Of a stretch of DNA of 64,000 nucleotides, positions 1 to 9,166 are shown one piece after another. The notes beneath the pieces were generated by a model that made no database searches, was not told where the DNA came from, and saw only the letters and a program-made list of their open reading frames with translations. Positions within the stretch are counted from its first letter, which is position 1. Each line of letters opens with the position of its first letter. Source of the DNA: Bradyrhizobium diazoefficiens (lineage in GTDB: Bacteria; Pseudomonadota; Alphaproteobacteria; Rhizobiales; Xanthobacteraceae); the NCBI RefSeq assembly GCF_016616425.1, contig NZ_CP067101.1, positions 5,146,001-5,210,000 on the forward strand, given 5' to 3'. The position numbers were made by a program, and so were the translations under genes.

Positions 1-152
1 GGCCGAGCGGAAAAACAGAATGATGGATGATTTGGCGTTCGTCCATTGCCTAACGGCTGCGGCGATCGCGCTCGGCTTGGACGGCCGTTGAACCTCCGCA
101 CCCAAACCGGGGACCAAGAACAAGCATTGGATGTGTCTGGCAGCGTCCTGCC

Positions 153-275
153 GCAAGAGGCAATTTCACCATGGAGGAGGCGAGCGGCGTCGCCATGTTG
201 CTGCGCGCCGGCTCGCTGCCGGGGCATCTTGACCTGGTCGAGCAGCAGGTCGTGCAGCGCGCCGCCAAGCCTTAA
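153..275 (+). pseudogene. remnant of SecD (protein translocase subunit)
   Basis: A short open frame reads ARGNFTMEEASGVAMLLRAG followed by SLPGHLDLVEQQVV and a TAA stop at 273-275. It resembles the SecD segment that runs from the end of the P1 domain into the second membrane helix (family pattern like SGNFT...A..LA.LLRAGALP....VEER). Nothing upstream or downstream continues the SecD sequence, so this is a stranded fragment, not a working translocase gene. The match is from memory of the family and not from a search. I see no other gene in positions 1-526: a long plus-strand frame covering 46-522 has no family features. Confidence 0.4.
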
Positions 276-526
276 GGCGGAAGATCGTCCCTCTTCGTCG
301 GGGCGCGACGTGCATCCACGACGCCGAAGCCCAGTCCGGGAGCCCGAATCACGGGCGCGCCCCGCGTCCATACGCACAACCAACGGGCAATTGCCGAAAC
401 GCCCGATCAGGCTAAAATTTGCCTCTTGCGGCGTGACGGCCGGAGACTTCATTTCAAGCGGTCGTCATTCGATTTCGGCTATACGAAGGCCGACCAGGAC
501 TGAAGGCCTTACGCGGGGTTAGTACC

Positions 527-1333
527 ATGCCGTCCGGCAAAACAGACATTTCCTCGATCCTCGACCGCATTCTCGATGCGGCAACGAACAACCTCAGGAT
601 CGCGAACGTCCTGGTCCAGATGGGGCTCGATCCCAACAACGTCACCTATGACGCGATCTTCAACCGATTGCTGGAGATCTTTGTCCACAACATCACGCTC
701 GCCAATCTGTTCGCCGCGGTCGGTGCGGGCTTCTTCGTCGCCACCCTCTTGATGCGGACGATGGTGCCGCTGCGCGTTGCGAACATGATCGGCTGCGCGT
801 TGTTCGCCGTCTTCGGCGCGCTCTCCGCCAACGTCTCGACGTTCCTCCTCTATCTGCTGCTGCTTCCGATCAACGCCCTGCGCCTGCGGCAGATGCTCAA
901 GCTGGTCAAGAAGGCACGCCATGCGGCCGAAGGCGACATGTCGATCGAATGGCTCAAGCCGTTCATGACCGAACGCAAATATCGCCGCGGCGACACGCTC
1001 TTCAAGCTGGGCGATTCAGCCAATGAGATGCTCCTCACCGTCACGGGCAAGTTCCTCGTCAAGGAGATCAACGTCGAGATCGGGCCGGGAGCGCTGATGG
1101 GAGAGCTCGGCTTCCTGACGCCCGACAACCGGCGAACCGGGACGATCGAATGCGTCGAAGACGGCCAGGTGCTGACGATCACCTATGACCGGCTGCTCGA
1201 GATCTACTTCCAGGATCCGCAGTTCGGCTATTACTTCCTGGTGCTGACCAGCCAGCGCCTGCTGCAGAACATCGATCGCTTGCAGAAGCAGCTGGCCACG
1301 GAGCGGGCCGCCGCGACGAACAGGATCGCGTGA
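527..1333 (+). CDS. membrane-anchored cyclic-nucleotide-binding-domain protein
   Basis: 268 aa. Residues about 57-122 form two or three hydrophobic segments, followed by a basic linker (RLRQMLKLVKKARH). From about residue 145 comes a CAP_ED-like beta-roll: KYRRGDTLFKLGDSANEM, then LVKEINVEIGPGALMGELGF and a final helix. The canonical phosphate-binding cassette (GE...RxA) is only partly kept: GALMGELGFLTPDNRRTGTI has GEL and R but no clear RxA pair, so nucleotide binding is uncertain. There is no DNA-binding domain, which argues for a membrane sensor or anchor and not a Crp-type regulator. The gene lies alone, upstream of murI on the same strand with a 121-bp gap. Confidence 0.8.
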   Translation: MPSGKTDISSILDRILDAATNNLRIANVLVQMGLDPNNVTYDAIFNRLLEIFVHNITLANLFAAVGAGFFVATLLMRTMVPLRVANMIGCALFAVFGALSANVSTFLLYLLLLPINALRLRQMLKLVKKARHAAEGDMSIEWLKPFMTERKYRRGDTLFKLGDSANEMLLTVTGKFLVKEINVEIGPGALMGELGFLTPDNRRTGTIECVEDGQVLTITYDRLLEIYFQDPQFGYYFLVLTSQRLLQNIDRLQKQLATERAAATNRIA

Positions 1334-1454
1334 CCGTTGCGCCGTGGCTGGGCCTATCCGTCTGAACCATCGGCTTCCCCGGGATTTTGCGGACGTCTCG
1401 CCGCAAAACCGCCCCAAAAACCGAATGGTAACCATGGCGCCTTAAGGTGACCAC

Positions 1455-2252
1455 GTGACCAATTCTCCCACGATCCTGGTGTTCGATTCCGGCCTTGGCG
1501 GGCTGACGGTGCTCCGCGAGGTCGTGGCCGCGCGCCCGGACGCGCACTTTGTCTACGTCGCCGACGACGCCTTCTTCCCCTACGGCCACCACGGCGAGGA
1601 CGAGATCATCGCCCGCGTCGTGCCGCTGATGGGAGAGCTGATCGGCACGCATGATCCCGACCTCGTCGTCATCGCCTGCAACACGGCATCCACCCTGGTC
1701 CTATCTCACTTGCGCGCCGCTTATTCCGTGCCCTTCGTCGGCACCGTGCCGGCGATCAAGCCGGCCTGCGCGCAGTCGAGGACCCGCCGCGTCTCGGTGC
1801 TCGGCACCAAGGGCACGGTGAGGCGGGAATACACCAAGGCCCTGATCCGCGATTTCGCGCAAGGCTGCGAGGTGACGCTGGTCGGCTCGCCCGAGCTCGC
1901 CTCGCTCGCCGAGGCCGCGCTTGGCGGCAACCGGATCAGCGACGGCGATATCCTCGCCGAGCTCGCCCCCTGCTTCGTCGGCGATGCCGAGGACGCCGGC
2001 GCGCGCACCGACACCGTCGTGCTTGCCTGCACCCATTATCCGCTGCTGCTCGACCGGCTGATGCGGCTGGCACCCTGGCCGGTCGACTGGATCGATCCGG
2101 CGCCGGCGATCGCCCGCCGCGTCTCGGATCTGCTCGGCCCGCCTACCTGCGGCATCGCACAGTCCGGCGCCGAGATGATCTTCACCTCGAACCGCGTGCA
2201 CGGCCTTTCGGCCACGCTGACGCCGTTCTTCGGCGGCCGCGCGCTGGCCTGA
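1455..2252 (+). CDS. murI: glutamate racemase
   Basis: 265 aa, normal for the family. It interconverts L- and D-glutamate to supply D-Glu for peptidoglycan. The N-terminal substrate loop [10 protein letters not shown] (about residues 10-19) and the two catalytic cysteines in IACNTAST (Cys75) and ACTHYPLL (Cys192) are all present. The start is a GTG at 1455; no ATG nearby fits. Cytoplasmic enzyme, apparently transcribed alone, with the aldolase gene 61 bp downstream on the same strand. Confidence 0.96.
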   Translation: MTNSPTILVFDSGLGGLTVLREVVAARPDAHFVYVADDAFFPYGHHGEDEIIARVVPLMGELIGTHDPDLVVIACNTASTLVLSHLRAAYSVPFVGTVPAIKPACAQSRTRRVSVLGTKGTVRREYTKALIRDFAQGCEVTLVGSPELASLAEAALGGNRISDGDILAELAPCFVGDAEDAGARTDTVVLACTHYPLLLDRLMRLAPWPVDWIDPAPAIARRVSDLLGPPTCGIAQSGAEMIFTSNRVHGLSATLTPFFGGRALA

Positions 2253-2313
2253 CTTTGCGCCCCGGCGCCGCGCTGCTAGGTTTCGCCGTCGTCACTCGCC
2301 CGCAGGCCTTTCG

Positions 2314-3087
2314 ATGTCGGTCCCGTCCCCGCCACTCAACCGTCTCCGCCAGCTCTGGCATGAGGGACGCCCCGCCTTCGGCGCCATTGCGACGATTCCG
2401 AGCGTACAGGCCGTGCAGATCATGGCGCGGTCGCTCGACTGGATCATCGTCGATCTCGAGCACGGGCCGATCGGGCTCACCGAAGCCCATGCGATGATCG
2501 CGGCGACGACCGGCACGCCGTGCACGCCCCTGGTGCGGATCGCAGCGAACGAGCCGTGGCTTGCGAAGGCGCCGATGGACATCGGTGCCTTCGGCATCAA
2601 CTTTCCGATGATCACGAACCGCACCGATGCCGAGAAGGCCGTGCGCAGCGTGCGCTACCCGCCGGGCGGCGATCGGCTCTGGGGCCCGTTCCATGCCCCG
2701 TTCCGCTGGGGCCAGTCGATGCCGGACTACATGGCCTCTGCCGACGAAGAGATGATCTGCATGATCACCATCGAGCATGTTGATGCCGTCAACCGCATCG
2801 ACGAGATCATGGCGACACCGGGCATCGATGTCGCGGTGATCGGCCCCGGCGATCTCGCCACCTCCATCAACAAGCGCGGCCAGATGGACGACCCGGAATT
2901 GCTTGAGCTGATCGCGCGCGCCGAGGCCGGCATCCTCAGAAGCGGCGTGCCGATCGGCGGCGTGGCCCGCACCGCCGACCAGGCCAATGCCCTTATCGAC
3001 CGCGGCTACCGCGCGATTGCGCTCGGCTTTGACTGGTCGCTATTCCAGCGCGGCATCATGGCGGCGTTCGAGGGCATCAAGCGCTGA
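2314..3087 (+). CDS. HpcH/HpaI-family aldolase
   Basis: 257 aa, class II metal-dependent pyruvate-type aldolase of the HpcH/HpaI/citrate lyase family. Members cleave or form 4-hydroxy-2-oxo acids such as 2,4-dihydroxyhept-2-ene-1,7-dioate. Visible motifs are IIVDLEHGPIG (catalytic His and acidic residue, about residues 43-53), the metal-site region MITIEHVDAVNRIDEI and the substrate-binding AVIGPGDLATSI. The physiological substrate cannot be read from the sequence and no aromatic-degradation genes are nearby. It follows murI with a short gap; a shared transcript is possible. Confidence 0.88.
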   Translation: MSVPSPPLNRLRQLWHEGRPAFGAIATIPSVQAVQIMARSLDWIIVDLEHGPIGLTEAHAMIAATTGTPCTPLVRIAANEPWLAKAPMDIGAFGINFPMITNRTDAEKAVRSVRYPPGGDRLWGPFHAPFRWGQSMPDYMASADEEMICMITIEHVDAVNRIDEIMATPGIDVAVIGPGDLATSINKRGQMDDPELLELIARAEAGILRSGVPIGGVARTADQANALIDRGYRAIALGFDWSLFQRGIMAAFEGIKR

Positions 3088-3265
3088 AAAATCAGCACCA
3101 AGTCATTGAAAACAATCAGTATTTACATTTTCGACCGGTGCAAGCCGCTGTCTTGCCGTGCGTCGAACGGACTGGCCTCAAACGGGTTGGTTCGTGCTAG
3201 AGCAGGCAGCGAGCGGGAGATCCGTTCGCTGCACATATTTTAATCCGCGGGAACCGAAAGAGCCG

Positions 3266-4033
3266 ATGCGCGGGAAATCCAAAAACATTTCGCTGCCGCG
3301 CCGCCTGATTTGCGACCTCATGCACGCCTCGATGGACGTGCCCTTCGTTTCACTGTCCCGCTCGCTCAATATCCGCCCCCTGCTGGAGGCCCGTGCCGGG
3401 GCGATGGCACCCGCCGGCTGGGCGGCCCTGTTCGTCAAGGCCTTCGCCCTCGTTGCCAGGGACGAGCCGATCCTGCGCACGGTCTACGCCAAATGGCCCC
3501 GGCCGATGCTCTACGAGCTGCCGACGAGCGTGGCGCTGGTGGCCGTCGCCCGGATCGAGGATGGCGAGGAATGCGTGATGCCGCAGCGAATCGCGGCTCC
3601 CGAAGCCATGGCGCTGGACGCGGTCGATGCCGAGATCCGACGCGCCAAAACGGCGCCGATCGAGGATGTCCCGATGTTCCGCAAGATCATGCGGGCGACC
3701 CGCTTGCCGCTGCCGCTGCGCCGCCTGTCCTGGGCGATTGGCCTTAATTTCGGCCGGCAGCGGGGCAATTGGTTCGGCAGCTTTGCGGTGAGCTCGGTGG
3801 CCGCCTATGGCGGGGGCGAGCTCCACCCCATCACACCCGGTCCCTTCATCGTGAGCTATGGGCTGGTCGAGCCCGATCACACCATCCATGTCGTGATCCG
3901 CTGGGATCACCGGGTCACCGACGCCGCCCCGATCGCGCGGGTTCTGACCCGGCTGGAACAGGTCCTGAACACTGAAGTCGCTGCCGAACTGCGGGCGGCC
4001 GGGTCAAAGCCCGTCCGGGCGGTCGGGACCTGA
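3266..4033 (+). CDS. 2-oxoacid dehydrogenase acyltransferase-like protein
   Basis: 255 aa from ATG 3266; a GTG at 3158 would add 36 residues of poor composition. The C-terminus carries HVVIRWDHRVTDAAPIARVL, which matches the DHR-x-x-D-G-A catalytic signature of E2 chloramphenicol-acetyltransferase-fold enzymes (His-Arg kept; DA in place of DG). There is no lipoyl or peripheral-subunit-binding domain, so it is not a true E2 component. It probably transfers an acyl group to an unknown acceptor. No E1 or E3 genes are adjacent. Confidence 0.7.
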   Translation: MRGKSKNISLPRRLICDLMHASMDVPFVSLSRSLNIRPLLEARAGAMAPAGWAALFVKAFALVARDEPILRTVYAKWPRPMLYELPTSVALVAVARIEDGEECVMPQRIAAPEAMALDAVDAEIRRAKTAPIEDVPMFRKIMRATRLPLPLRRLSWAIGLNFGRQRGNWFGSFAVSSVAAYGGGELHPITPGPFIVSYGLVEPDHTIHVVIRWDHRVTDAAPIARVLTRLEQVLNTEVAAELRAAGSKPVRAVGT

Positions 4034-4088
4034 TTCCGGGCCATTCGCATTGACAGCGAACCCCGAACTCCCCTAAAAGCCGCCTGCT

Positions 4089-4110
4089 CGCGGGCCGATT
4101 TCGGCCCGCG
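4089..4110. other. perfect 10-bp hairpin ahead of rpsD
   Basis: Arms CGCGGGCCGA and TCGGCCCGCG separated by TT form a perfect stem about 120 bp before the rpsD start. It is not followed by a T-run, so it is not a simple terminator. It could end the upstream gene's transcript imperfectly or fold in the rpsD leader, where S4 autoregulation is known in other bacteria. Its role is not established. Confidence 0.5.
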
Positions 4111-4232
4111 AAGCGTTTCGCGACCCGTGGTTCTCTCCCTTAAGCTTTGGGGATCGGACCTGTCGGTGTTGGGCCCTGGCCCGGCACACAGGAGGGCGCG
4201 TTTCCTCAAACCCTGTACCTGAAGAGGACGCG

Positions 4233-4850
4233 ATGACTAAGCGCAGTGAGGCGAAGTACAAGATCGATCGCCGTATGGGCCAGAACATCTGGGGCCGCCC
4301 GAAGAGCCCCGTGAACCGCCGCGAGTACGGCCCCGGCCAGCACGGCCAGCGCCGCAAGGGCAAGCTCTCCGATTTCGGCGTGCAGTTGCGCGCCAAGCAG
4401 AAGCTGAAGGGCTACTACGCCAACATCAGCGAGCGTCAGTTCCACGGCATCTACGTCGAGGCCAGCCGCCTCAAGGGTGACACCGGTGAGAACCTGATCG
4501 GGCTTCTGGAGCGTCGTCTCGACGCGGTCGTGTACCGCGCCAAGTTCGTCTCCACGATCTTCGCCGCGCGCCAGTTCATCAACCACGGCCACATCAAGGT
4601 GAATGGCCGCAAGGTCAACATCTCGAGCTACCAGCTCAAGGTCGGCGACGTGATCGAGGTCAAGGAAGCCTCCAAGCAGCTCGCCCACGTCCTCGAAGCC
4701 AGCCAGCTCCCCGAGCGCGACACGCCCGACTATCTCGAAGTCGATCACGGCAAGATGACTGCCAAGTACATTCGCATTCCCGGCCTCTCCGATGTGCCGT
4801 TCCCGGTGCAGATGGAGCCCCATCTGGTCGTCGAATTCTATTCGCGCTGA
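4233..4850 (+). CDS. rpsD: 30S ribosomal protein S4
   Basis: 205 aa, full length. It is a primary binder of 16S rRNA in the small subunit body. The sequence opens [20 protein letters not shown] and has the S4 RNA-binding core around residues 95-160 ([42 protein letters not shown]). It is the alphaproteobacterial form without the zinc-binding cysteines. A GAGG ribosome-binding site lies 5' of the ATG. It stands apart from the large ribosomal-protein operons, as is usual for these bacteria, and is followed at once by a strong terminator. Confidence 0.98.
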   Translation: MTKRSEAKYKIDRRMGQNIWGRPKSPVNRREYGPGQHGQRRKGKLSDFGVQLRAKQKLKGYYANISERQFHGIYVEASRLKGDTGENLIGLLERRLDAVVYRAKFVSTIFAARQFINHGHIKVNGRKVNISSYQLKVGDVIEVKEASKQLAHVLEASQLPERDTPDYLEVDHGKMTAKYIRIPGLSDVPFPVQMEPHLVVEFYSR

Positions 4851-4872
4851 TACTTTCAGCAAAACGACATTC

Positions 4873-4900
4873 AAAGGCCCCGGTTTCCGGGGCCTTTTTC
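4873..4900 (+). terminator. rho-independent terminator of rpsD
   Basis: AAAGGCCCCGG, a TTT loop, then CCGGGGCCTTTTT: an 8-bp GC stem extended by A-T pairs into a T-run, 22 bp after the rpsD stop codon. Confidence 0.93.
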
Positions 4901-4919
4901 TTGTGCTAACCTGCGATCG

Positions 4920-5135
4920 ATGTCCCAGACGACTGACCAGCTCGCCAACGTCACCCCATCGGCAACGCCTACCGAGGCCGAACTTGAAGCCTGGGCGAAG
5001 CTGCCCCGCGACGAGCAGGTCCGCCGATATCAGGCCCTGTTCGCTCGGCCCGATTGCAACAATTTCACCTCGGATACGCCGGACGACATCCTTGACGCCG
5101 CGCGCCGACGCGTTGCTCAACGTCGCCATGGCTGA
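4920..5135 (+). CDS. putative antitoxin of a ParE-type toxin-antitoxin pair
   Basis: 71 aa, acidic to neutral, beginning MSQTTDQLANVTPSAT. No ribbon-helix-helix or HTH motif is evident, so the class is uncertain. The assignment rests on position: its last 8 bp overlap the start of a clear ParE/RelE-fold toxin. The ATG lies only about 20 bp after the T-run of the rpsD terminator, with no good Shine-Dalgarno visible. Its promoter must therefore lie inside the terminator or rpsD, or else the mRNA is leaderless or arises by read-through. Confidence 0.7.
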   Translation: MSQTTDQLANVTPSATPTEAELEAWAKLPRDEQVRRYQALFARPDCNNFTSDTPDDILDAARRRVAQRRHG

Positions 5136-5424
5136 GTACCGGCTATCGGAGCGCACCCGAGCCGACCTGATCGACATCTACGACTTCACCGAGAGCCGGT
5201 TCGGCAAATATCAGGCTGAAGCTTATTACGCAGGCCTGATCCGCTCCTTCGGACTTCTCGCCGACTTCCCTCTGATCGGCCAGCAAGTAGATGAGCTCGC
5301 GGCCGGCTATCGTCGTTTCCGCTTCCAATCCCATCTGATTTTCTACACGGTGCAATCGGATCACGTAGAAATCCGTGCCATTCTTCACGGCGCGCAGGAC
5401 ATCAGGCCGCAACTGTTCGACTAG
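5128..5424 (+). CDS. ParE/RelE-superfamily toxin
   Basis: 98 aa starting MAEYRLSERTRADLIDIYDF. The helical hairpin at the N-terminus and the C-terminal strands AGYRRFRFQSHLIFYTV and VEIRAILHGAQDI match the ParE branch: the R-x-F-x-F-x-S-H-L-I-F-Y signature is nearly perfect. ParE toxins typically poison gyrase, while RelE relatives cut mRNA; the C-terminal pattern favours ParE. The start overlaps the antitoxin stop, so the two are probably translationally coupled. Confidence 0.88.
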   Translation: MAEYRLSERTRADLIDIYDFTESRFGKYQAEAYYAGLIRSFGLLADFPLIGQQVDELAAGYRRFRFQSHLIFYTVQSDHVEIRAILHGAQDIRPQLFD

Positions 5425-5439
5425 ATCACGAGACCAACC

Positions 5440-6507
5440 ATGCTCTACACCCCTCCCCCCATCGATCCCAAGGCGCCGCCGGTGCGCATCAATCTCCTCT
5501 CGGACACCCAGACCAAACCGACGGCAGGGATGCGCGAGGCGATGGCGCGGGCGGAGGTCGGCGACGAGCAGGTCGGCGACGATCCGACCGTCAACGCGCT
5601 GTGCGAGCGCGTCGCGGATCTGCTCGGCAAGGAAGCTGCGGTCTACATGCCCTCCGGCACGATGTGCAACGTCACCGCGACGCTGGTGCATTGCCGCCCC
5701 GGTGACGAGATCCTTGCGCATGAGACTGCGCATATCATCGCCCGCGAAGGCGGCGCGCATGCCGCGATCGGCGGCTTCCAGGTGACGCAGCTCAAGGGCC
5801 CCGACGGCCAGTTCACGCCGGAGACATTCCGCAGGGCGCTGCATCCGCGCACGCGCTACCAGCCGCCGCAGACCGTCGTCAGCGTCGAGCAGACCGCCAA
5901 TATCGGCGGCGGCACGATCTGGAAGAAGGCCGCGCTCGACGAGATCGTCGCGATCGCCAGGCAGCACGGTCTCGTCACTCACATGGACGGCGCGCGCCTG
6001 CTCAACGCCACCGTCGCCAGCGGCATCTCCCCACGCGACATGACCGCCGGCTGGGACTCGGCCTGGATCGACTTCTCGAAGGGCTTGGGCGCACCGATCG
6101 GCGGCGTGCTTGCGGGCTCGCGCGCCTTCATCGACGCGGTCTGGCAATGGAAGCAGCGTCTCGGCGGCTCGATGCGGCAAGCCGGAATCTGCGCCGCCGC
6201 CTGCATCTACGCGCTCGACCACCACGTCGAGCGTCTTGCCGACGACCACGCCAATGCGCGCGCGCTCGCCCGCGGGCTGTCGCAAATCTCAGGCGTCGAG
6301 GTGCAGGAGCCCGAGACCAATCTCGTGTTCTTCAAGCCCGACGGTGCCGGCATTACCGGCGACAAGATGGTCGCGGCATTGCGCCAGCGCGGCGTGACGC
6401 TGGCGATGATGGATGGCCGCATCCGCGCCTGCACCCATCTCGACGTTGATGCGGGCCAGATCGAGGAGACGATCGGATACGTCCGCGAGATCGTGCGGGG
6501 GGCGTAA
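5440..6507 (+). CDS. ltaE: low-specificity L-threonine aldolase
   Basis: 355 aa, fold-type I PLP enzyme that cleaves threonine or allo-threonine to glycine and acetaldehyde. Seen: the N-terminal [13 protein letters not shown], the conserved [25 protein letters not shown] (cofactor-ring Asp) and [11 protein letters not shown] with the PLP lysine at about residue 214. It begins 15 bp after the toxin stop, so some read-through from the toxin-antitoxin unit is possible. It feeds glycine into the one-carbon pool, the same metabolic area as the glycine cleavage genes at 33-38 kb. The gene symbol follows the E. coli homologue. Confidence 0.9.
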   Translation: MLYTPPPIDPKAPPVRINLLSDTQTKPTAGMREAMARAEVGDEQVGDDPTVNALCERVADLLGKEAAVYMPSGTMCNVTATLVHCRPGDEILAHETAHIIAREGGAHAAIGGFQVTQLKGPDGQFTPETFRRALHPRTRYQPPQTVVSVEQTANIGGGTIWKKAALDEIVAIARQHGLVTHMDGARLLNATVASGISPRDMTAGWDSAWIDFSKGLGAPIGGVLAGSRAFIDAVWQWKQRLGGSMRQAGICAAACIYALDHHVERLADDHANARALARGLSQISGVEVQEPETNLVFFKPDGAGITGDKMVAALRQRGVTLAMMDGRIRACTHLDVDAGQIEETIGYVREIVRGA

Positions 6508-6570
6508 TCAGAGCGTTTTCGAGCGAAGTGGGCACCGGTTCGCGTAAAGAAAACGCGGCAAAACGAGAGT

Positions 6571-7854
6571 CTACCGCCCCATCGCCTGGTAGATCAGCGT
6601 CTTCAGCGCAAGCTGAATCCGGCCGCGCTGCGACGGCGTCTGCACCATGAAGATCCCCAACAGATCGTCTTCGGGATCGATGAAGAAGAACGTGCCGCCG
6701 ACGCCGTCCCAGCGATACTCGCCTAGCGGCCATGACGTACCCGGTGGCACCGAGGTGCGTACCGCAAAGCCGAGACCGAAGCCGGAGCTCGCGCCCGGAT
6801 AATAGTTCTGGTCGCGCGCGATCCCGGTCTCAGGGCCGATGTGGTCCGACGCCATCAGCTGGATGGTCTCGGGCCTGAGATAGCGCCGGCCGTCGAAGGT
6901 CCCGCCATTCAGCAGCATCTGCGCGAAACGGGCGTAGTCGCCGACCGTGCCGACCATGCCGGCGCCGCCCGATTCCCACGTCACGGGCCGCCTGATGTCG
7001 CGGATCTCAGTCATCGGGCTGATATTGCGGTCCGCCGGCATCGGCTCGGCGATGCGCGGGAATTTGACGGGATCGGCGACATAGAAAGCGGTCTCGGTCA
7101 TGCCGAGCGGATCGAGCAACCGCTCCTTCTCGAACTGGAATAGCGTCTTGCCCGAGATCACTTCCACGACGCGGCCGAGCACGTCGGTGGAGAAGCCGTA
7201 GTCCCACAGCGTGCCCGGCTGCTCGGCGAGCGGCAGCGTGGTGAGCTTCGCGACGAAATCGGCATTGGAAAGATCGCTGTTGAAGAGGTTGGCCGCGGCG
7301 TAGCGCTCGCGCACCGCGCTGCCGCCATAAAAGCCGTAAGGCAGGCCCGCAGTATGACGCAGCAGGTCCTTGATCGTGACCGGACGCTGCTGCGGCTCCA
7401 GCGTCAGCGCAACCTTGTTCTCTTTGCCCCTCCTCTCGACGCCGACCTTCATATCCGCAAAGGCGGGAATGTACTTTGCGACGGGATCGTCGAGCGCGAG
7501 CCTGCCCTCCTCGACCAACATCATCGCCACGACCGACGTGATCGGCTTTGACATCGAATAGAGACGGAAGATCGTGTCCGCGCTCATCGACAGCTCGGTG
7601 GCGACGTCGCGAACGCCGAAATTCTCGTAATAGACCGCCTTGCCGTGCTGCTGGAGCAGCAGAATGGCGCCCGGGATGTTGCCGGTCGCGACCTCGTTCT
7701 TGATGTAGTCGGAGACCTTCGCCAATCCTTCCGGCGAGAGATTTCGGGCGGCACGTCCGTCGGAGCCTGCCTTGGCACCGATGACGCCGGACAGAAGGAC
7801 GAGCGCCGCGATGAATGCGCGGCGCCCGAACACGTCACTTCTCCATGGCTTCAT
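6571..7854 (-). CDS. serine hydrolase, class C beta-lactamase fold (exported)
   Basis: 427 aa. An Arg-rich N-region then a hydrophobic stretch (RRAFIAALVLLSGVIGAKA) looks like a signal peptide. The SxxK nucleophile motif is RLYSMSKPITS, the Tyr element is WDYGFSTDVLG, and HTAGLPYGF and GLGFAVRT follow. Such proteins act in the periplasm as esterases, D-aminopeptidases or transpeptidase-like enzymes; the substrate cannot be read from sequence. It is the downstream member of a tandem pair, and its start overlaps the end of its paralogue by 20 bp, so the two are probably co-translated. Confidence 0.88.
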   Translation of the reverse strand: MKPWRSDVFGRRAFIAALVLLSGVIGAKAGSDGRAARNLSPEGLAKVSDYIKNEVATGNIPGAILLLQQHGKAVYYENFGVRDVATELSMSADTIFRLYSMSKPITSVVAMMLVEEGRLALDDPVAKYIPAFADMKVGVERRGKENKVALTLEPQQRPVTIKDLLRHTAGLPYGFYGGSAVRERYAAANLFNSDLSNADFVAKLTTLPLAEQPGTLWDYGFSTDVLGRVVEVISGKTLFQFEKERLLDPLGMTETAFYVADPVKFPRIAEPMPADRNISPMTEIRDIRRPVTWESGGAGMVGTVGDYARFAQMLLNGGTFDGRRYLRPETIQLMASDHIGPETGIARDQNYYPGASSGFGLGFAVRTSVPPGTSWPLGEYRWDGVGGTFFFIDPEDDLLGIFMVQTPSQRGRIQLALKTLIYQAMGR

Positions 7855-9121
7855 AGACCAGTTGCTTCAAGGTCCGCTGCACGCGCTGGCGCTCGGTCGG
7901 GGTCTGCTCCAGCAGCACGAAGAACATGTCCTGCTTGGGGTCGATCACGAAATAGCAGCCGGAGGCACCGTCCCACTTCAGTTCACCGAGATCGCCGGGC
8001 GGCGGCGGCTTGGCGTTGCCGGGATCGGTGCGGACCGCGAGGCCAAGACCGAAGCCGAAACCGTCGCCGGGGAAGTAGAAATAGTCGCGATCGACGCCGG
8101 ACTTCGGGCCGATCTGATCGGTCGTCATCAGCTTGAACGTCGCAGGCTTGAGAATCGTCTTGCCATCGAGGCTGCCGCCATTGAGCAGCATCTGCGCAAA
8201 GCGCTGGTAATCCGCCATGGTCGTCACCATGCCGCCGCTTGCGAATTGGATCTTCTTGACCACCGTCGGATCGTTGATCCGACCGACGCGGAAATCGCTG
8301 TCGTTCGGCACCGGCTGCGCCAGAAGCTTCTGCTTCTCGGGGGCTGTGACGAAAAAGCCGGTATCGACCATGCCGAGCGGATCGAGCAGCTTCTCGCGCA
8401 TGATGTCGATCAGCGGCTTGCCGGCCGCGATCTCCATGACGCGCGCCAGGACGTCGGTGGAATGACCGTATTGCCAGAGCGCGCCCGGCTGGTTGTGCAG
8501 CGGAAGTTTCGCGATGCGCTCGGCGAACTCGGCGAGGTCGAAATCGCCGGCGTAGATATTGGCGTCGCGATAGGCCCTGCGGACCAAGCTGTCGCCATAG
8601 AAGCCATAGGTGATGCCGGAGGTGTGCGTCATCAAATCGTGCACCGTCATCGGTCGATTCGGTGGCACCAGTTCGAGCGACCTGGTGCCGTCCTCGGCTT
8701 TTTTCTCGACGCCGACCTTCACGTTGGCAAAGGACGGAATGTACTTCGAGACGGGATCGTCGAGCTTGATCTTGCCGTCCTCGATCAATCGCATCGCGAC
8801 CACCGAAGTGATCGCCTTCGACATCGAGAACAGGCGGAAGATGGTCTTGTCGGTGATCGGCGCCTTGCTGACCACGTCCTGCACGCCGAAAGCCTCGTGG
8901 TAGACCGGCTTGCCGTGCTGCTTGATCAGCACGGTCGCGCCGGCAATCTTGCCGGTCGCGACCTCGTTCCTAAAGAAGTCGCTGACTTTGGCGAGCTTCT
9001 CCTGATTGAAATGGGCGCCGGCCGGAATTTCATAGGTGCCCTCCGCCCGCGCCAGCGACATCGCGCTGAGCGACACCAGTGCGCCGCAGACGAGCGCACG
9101 CAGTCCAGACTGTGAAATCAT
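7835..9121 (-). CDS. serine hydrolase, class C beta-lactamase fold (exported), upstream paralogue
   Basis: 428 aa from ATG 9121 (MISQSGLRALVCGALVSLSA, a clear signal peptide ending near SLARAEG); a start at 9139 would add six residues. Motifs parallel the downstream copy: RLFSMSKAITS, WQYGHSTDVLA, HTSGITYGFYGD and a shared DDPVSKYIPSFANVKVGVEK. The two proteins match along their whole length, so this is a tandem duplication that has diverged considerably. Confidence 0.88.
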   Translation of the reverse strand: MISQSGLRALVCGALVSLSAMSLARAEGTYEIPAGAHFNQEKLAKVSDFFRNEVATGKIAGATVLIKQHGKPVYHEAFGVQDVVSKAPITDKTIFRLFSMSKAITSVVAMRLIEDGKIKLDDPVSKYIPSFANVKVGVEKKAEDGTRSLELVPPNRPMTVHDLMTHTSGITYGFYGDSLVRRAYRDANIYAGDFDLAEFAERIAKLPLHNQPGALWQYGHSTDVLARVMEIAAGKPLIDIMREKLLDPLGMVDTGFFVTAPEKQKLLAQPVPNDSDFRVGRINDPTVVKKIQFASGGMVTTMADYQRFAQMLLNGGSLDGKTILKPATFKLMTTDQIGPKSGVDRDYFYFPGDGFGFGLGLAVRTDPGNAKPPPPGDLGELKWDGASGCYFVIDPKQDMFFVLLEQTPTERQRVQRTLKQLVYEAMEK

Positions 9122-9166
9122 ATCCCCTCCCCGGAACATGTCCGGCAGAGTGTACCGACGGCGTCA

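Noticed and set aside
46..522. 158-aa plus-strand frame at the window start
   Set aside because: Arg/Ser/Pro-rich composition with no domain; typical of the off-frame readings of high-GC DNA. The SecD-like remnant lies in a different frame.
3158..3265. N-terminal extension of the acyltransferase-like gene from GTG 3158
   Set aside because: The added residues have no similarity to the family and a suitable ATG exists at 3266; the choice is still not certain.
4206..5177. 323-aa minus-strand frame antisense to rpsD and the antitoxin
   Set aside because: It is the shadow of rpsD; codon bias belongs to the plus strand and the protein has no family features.
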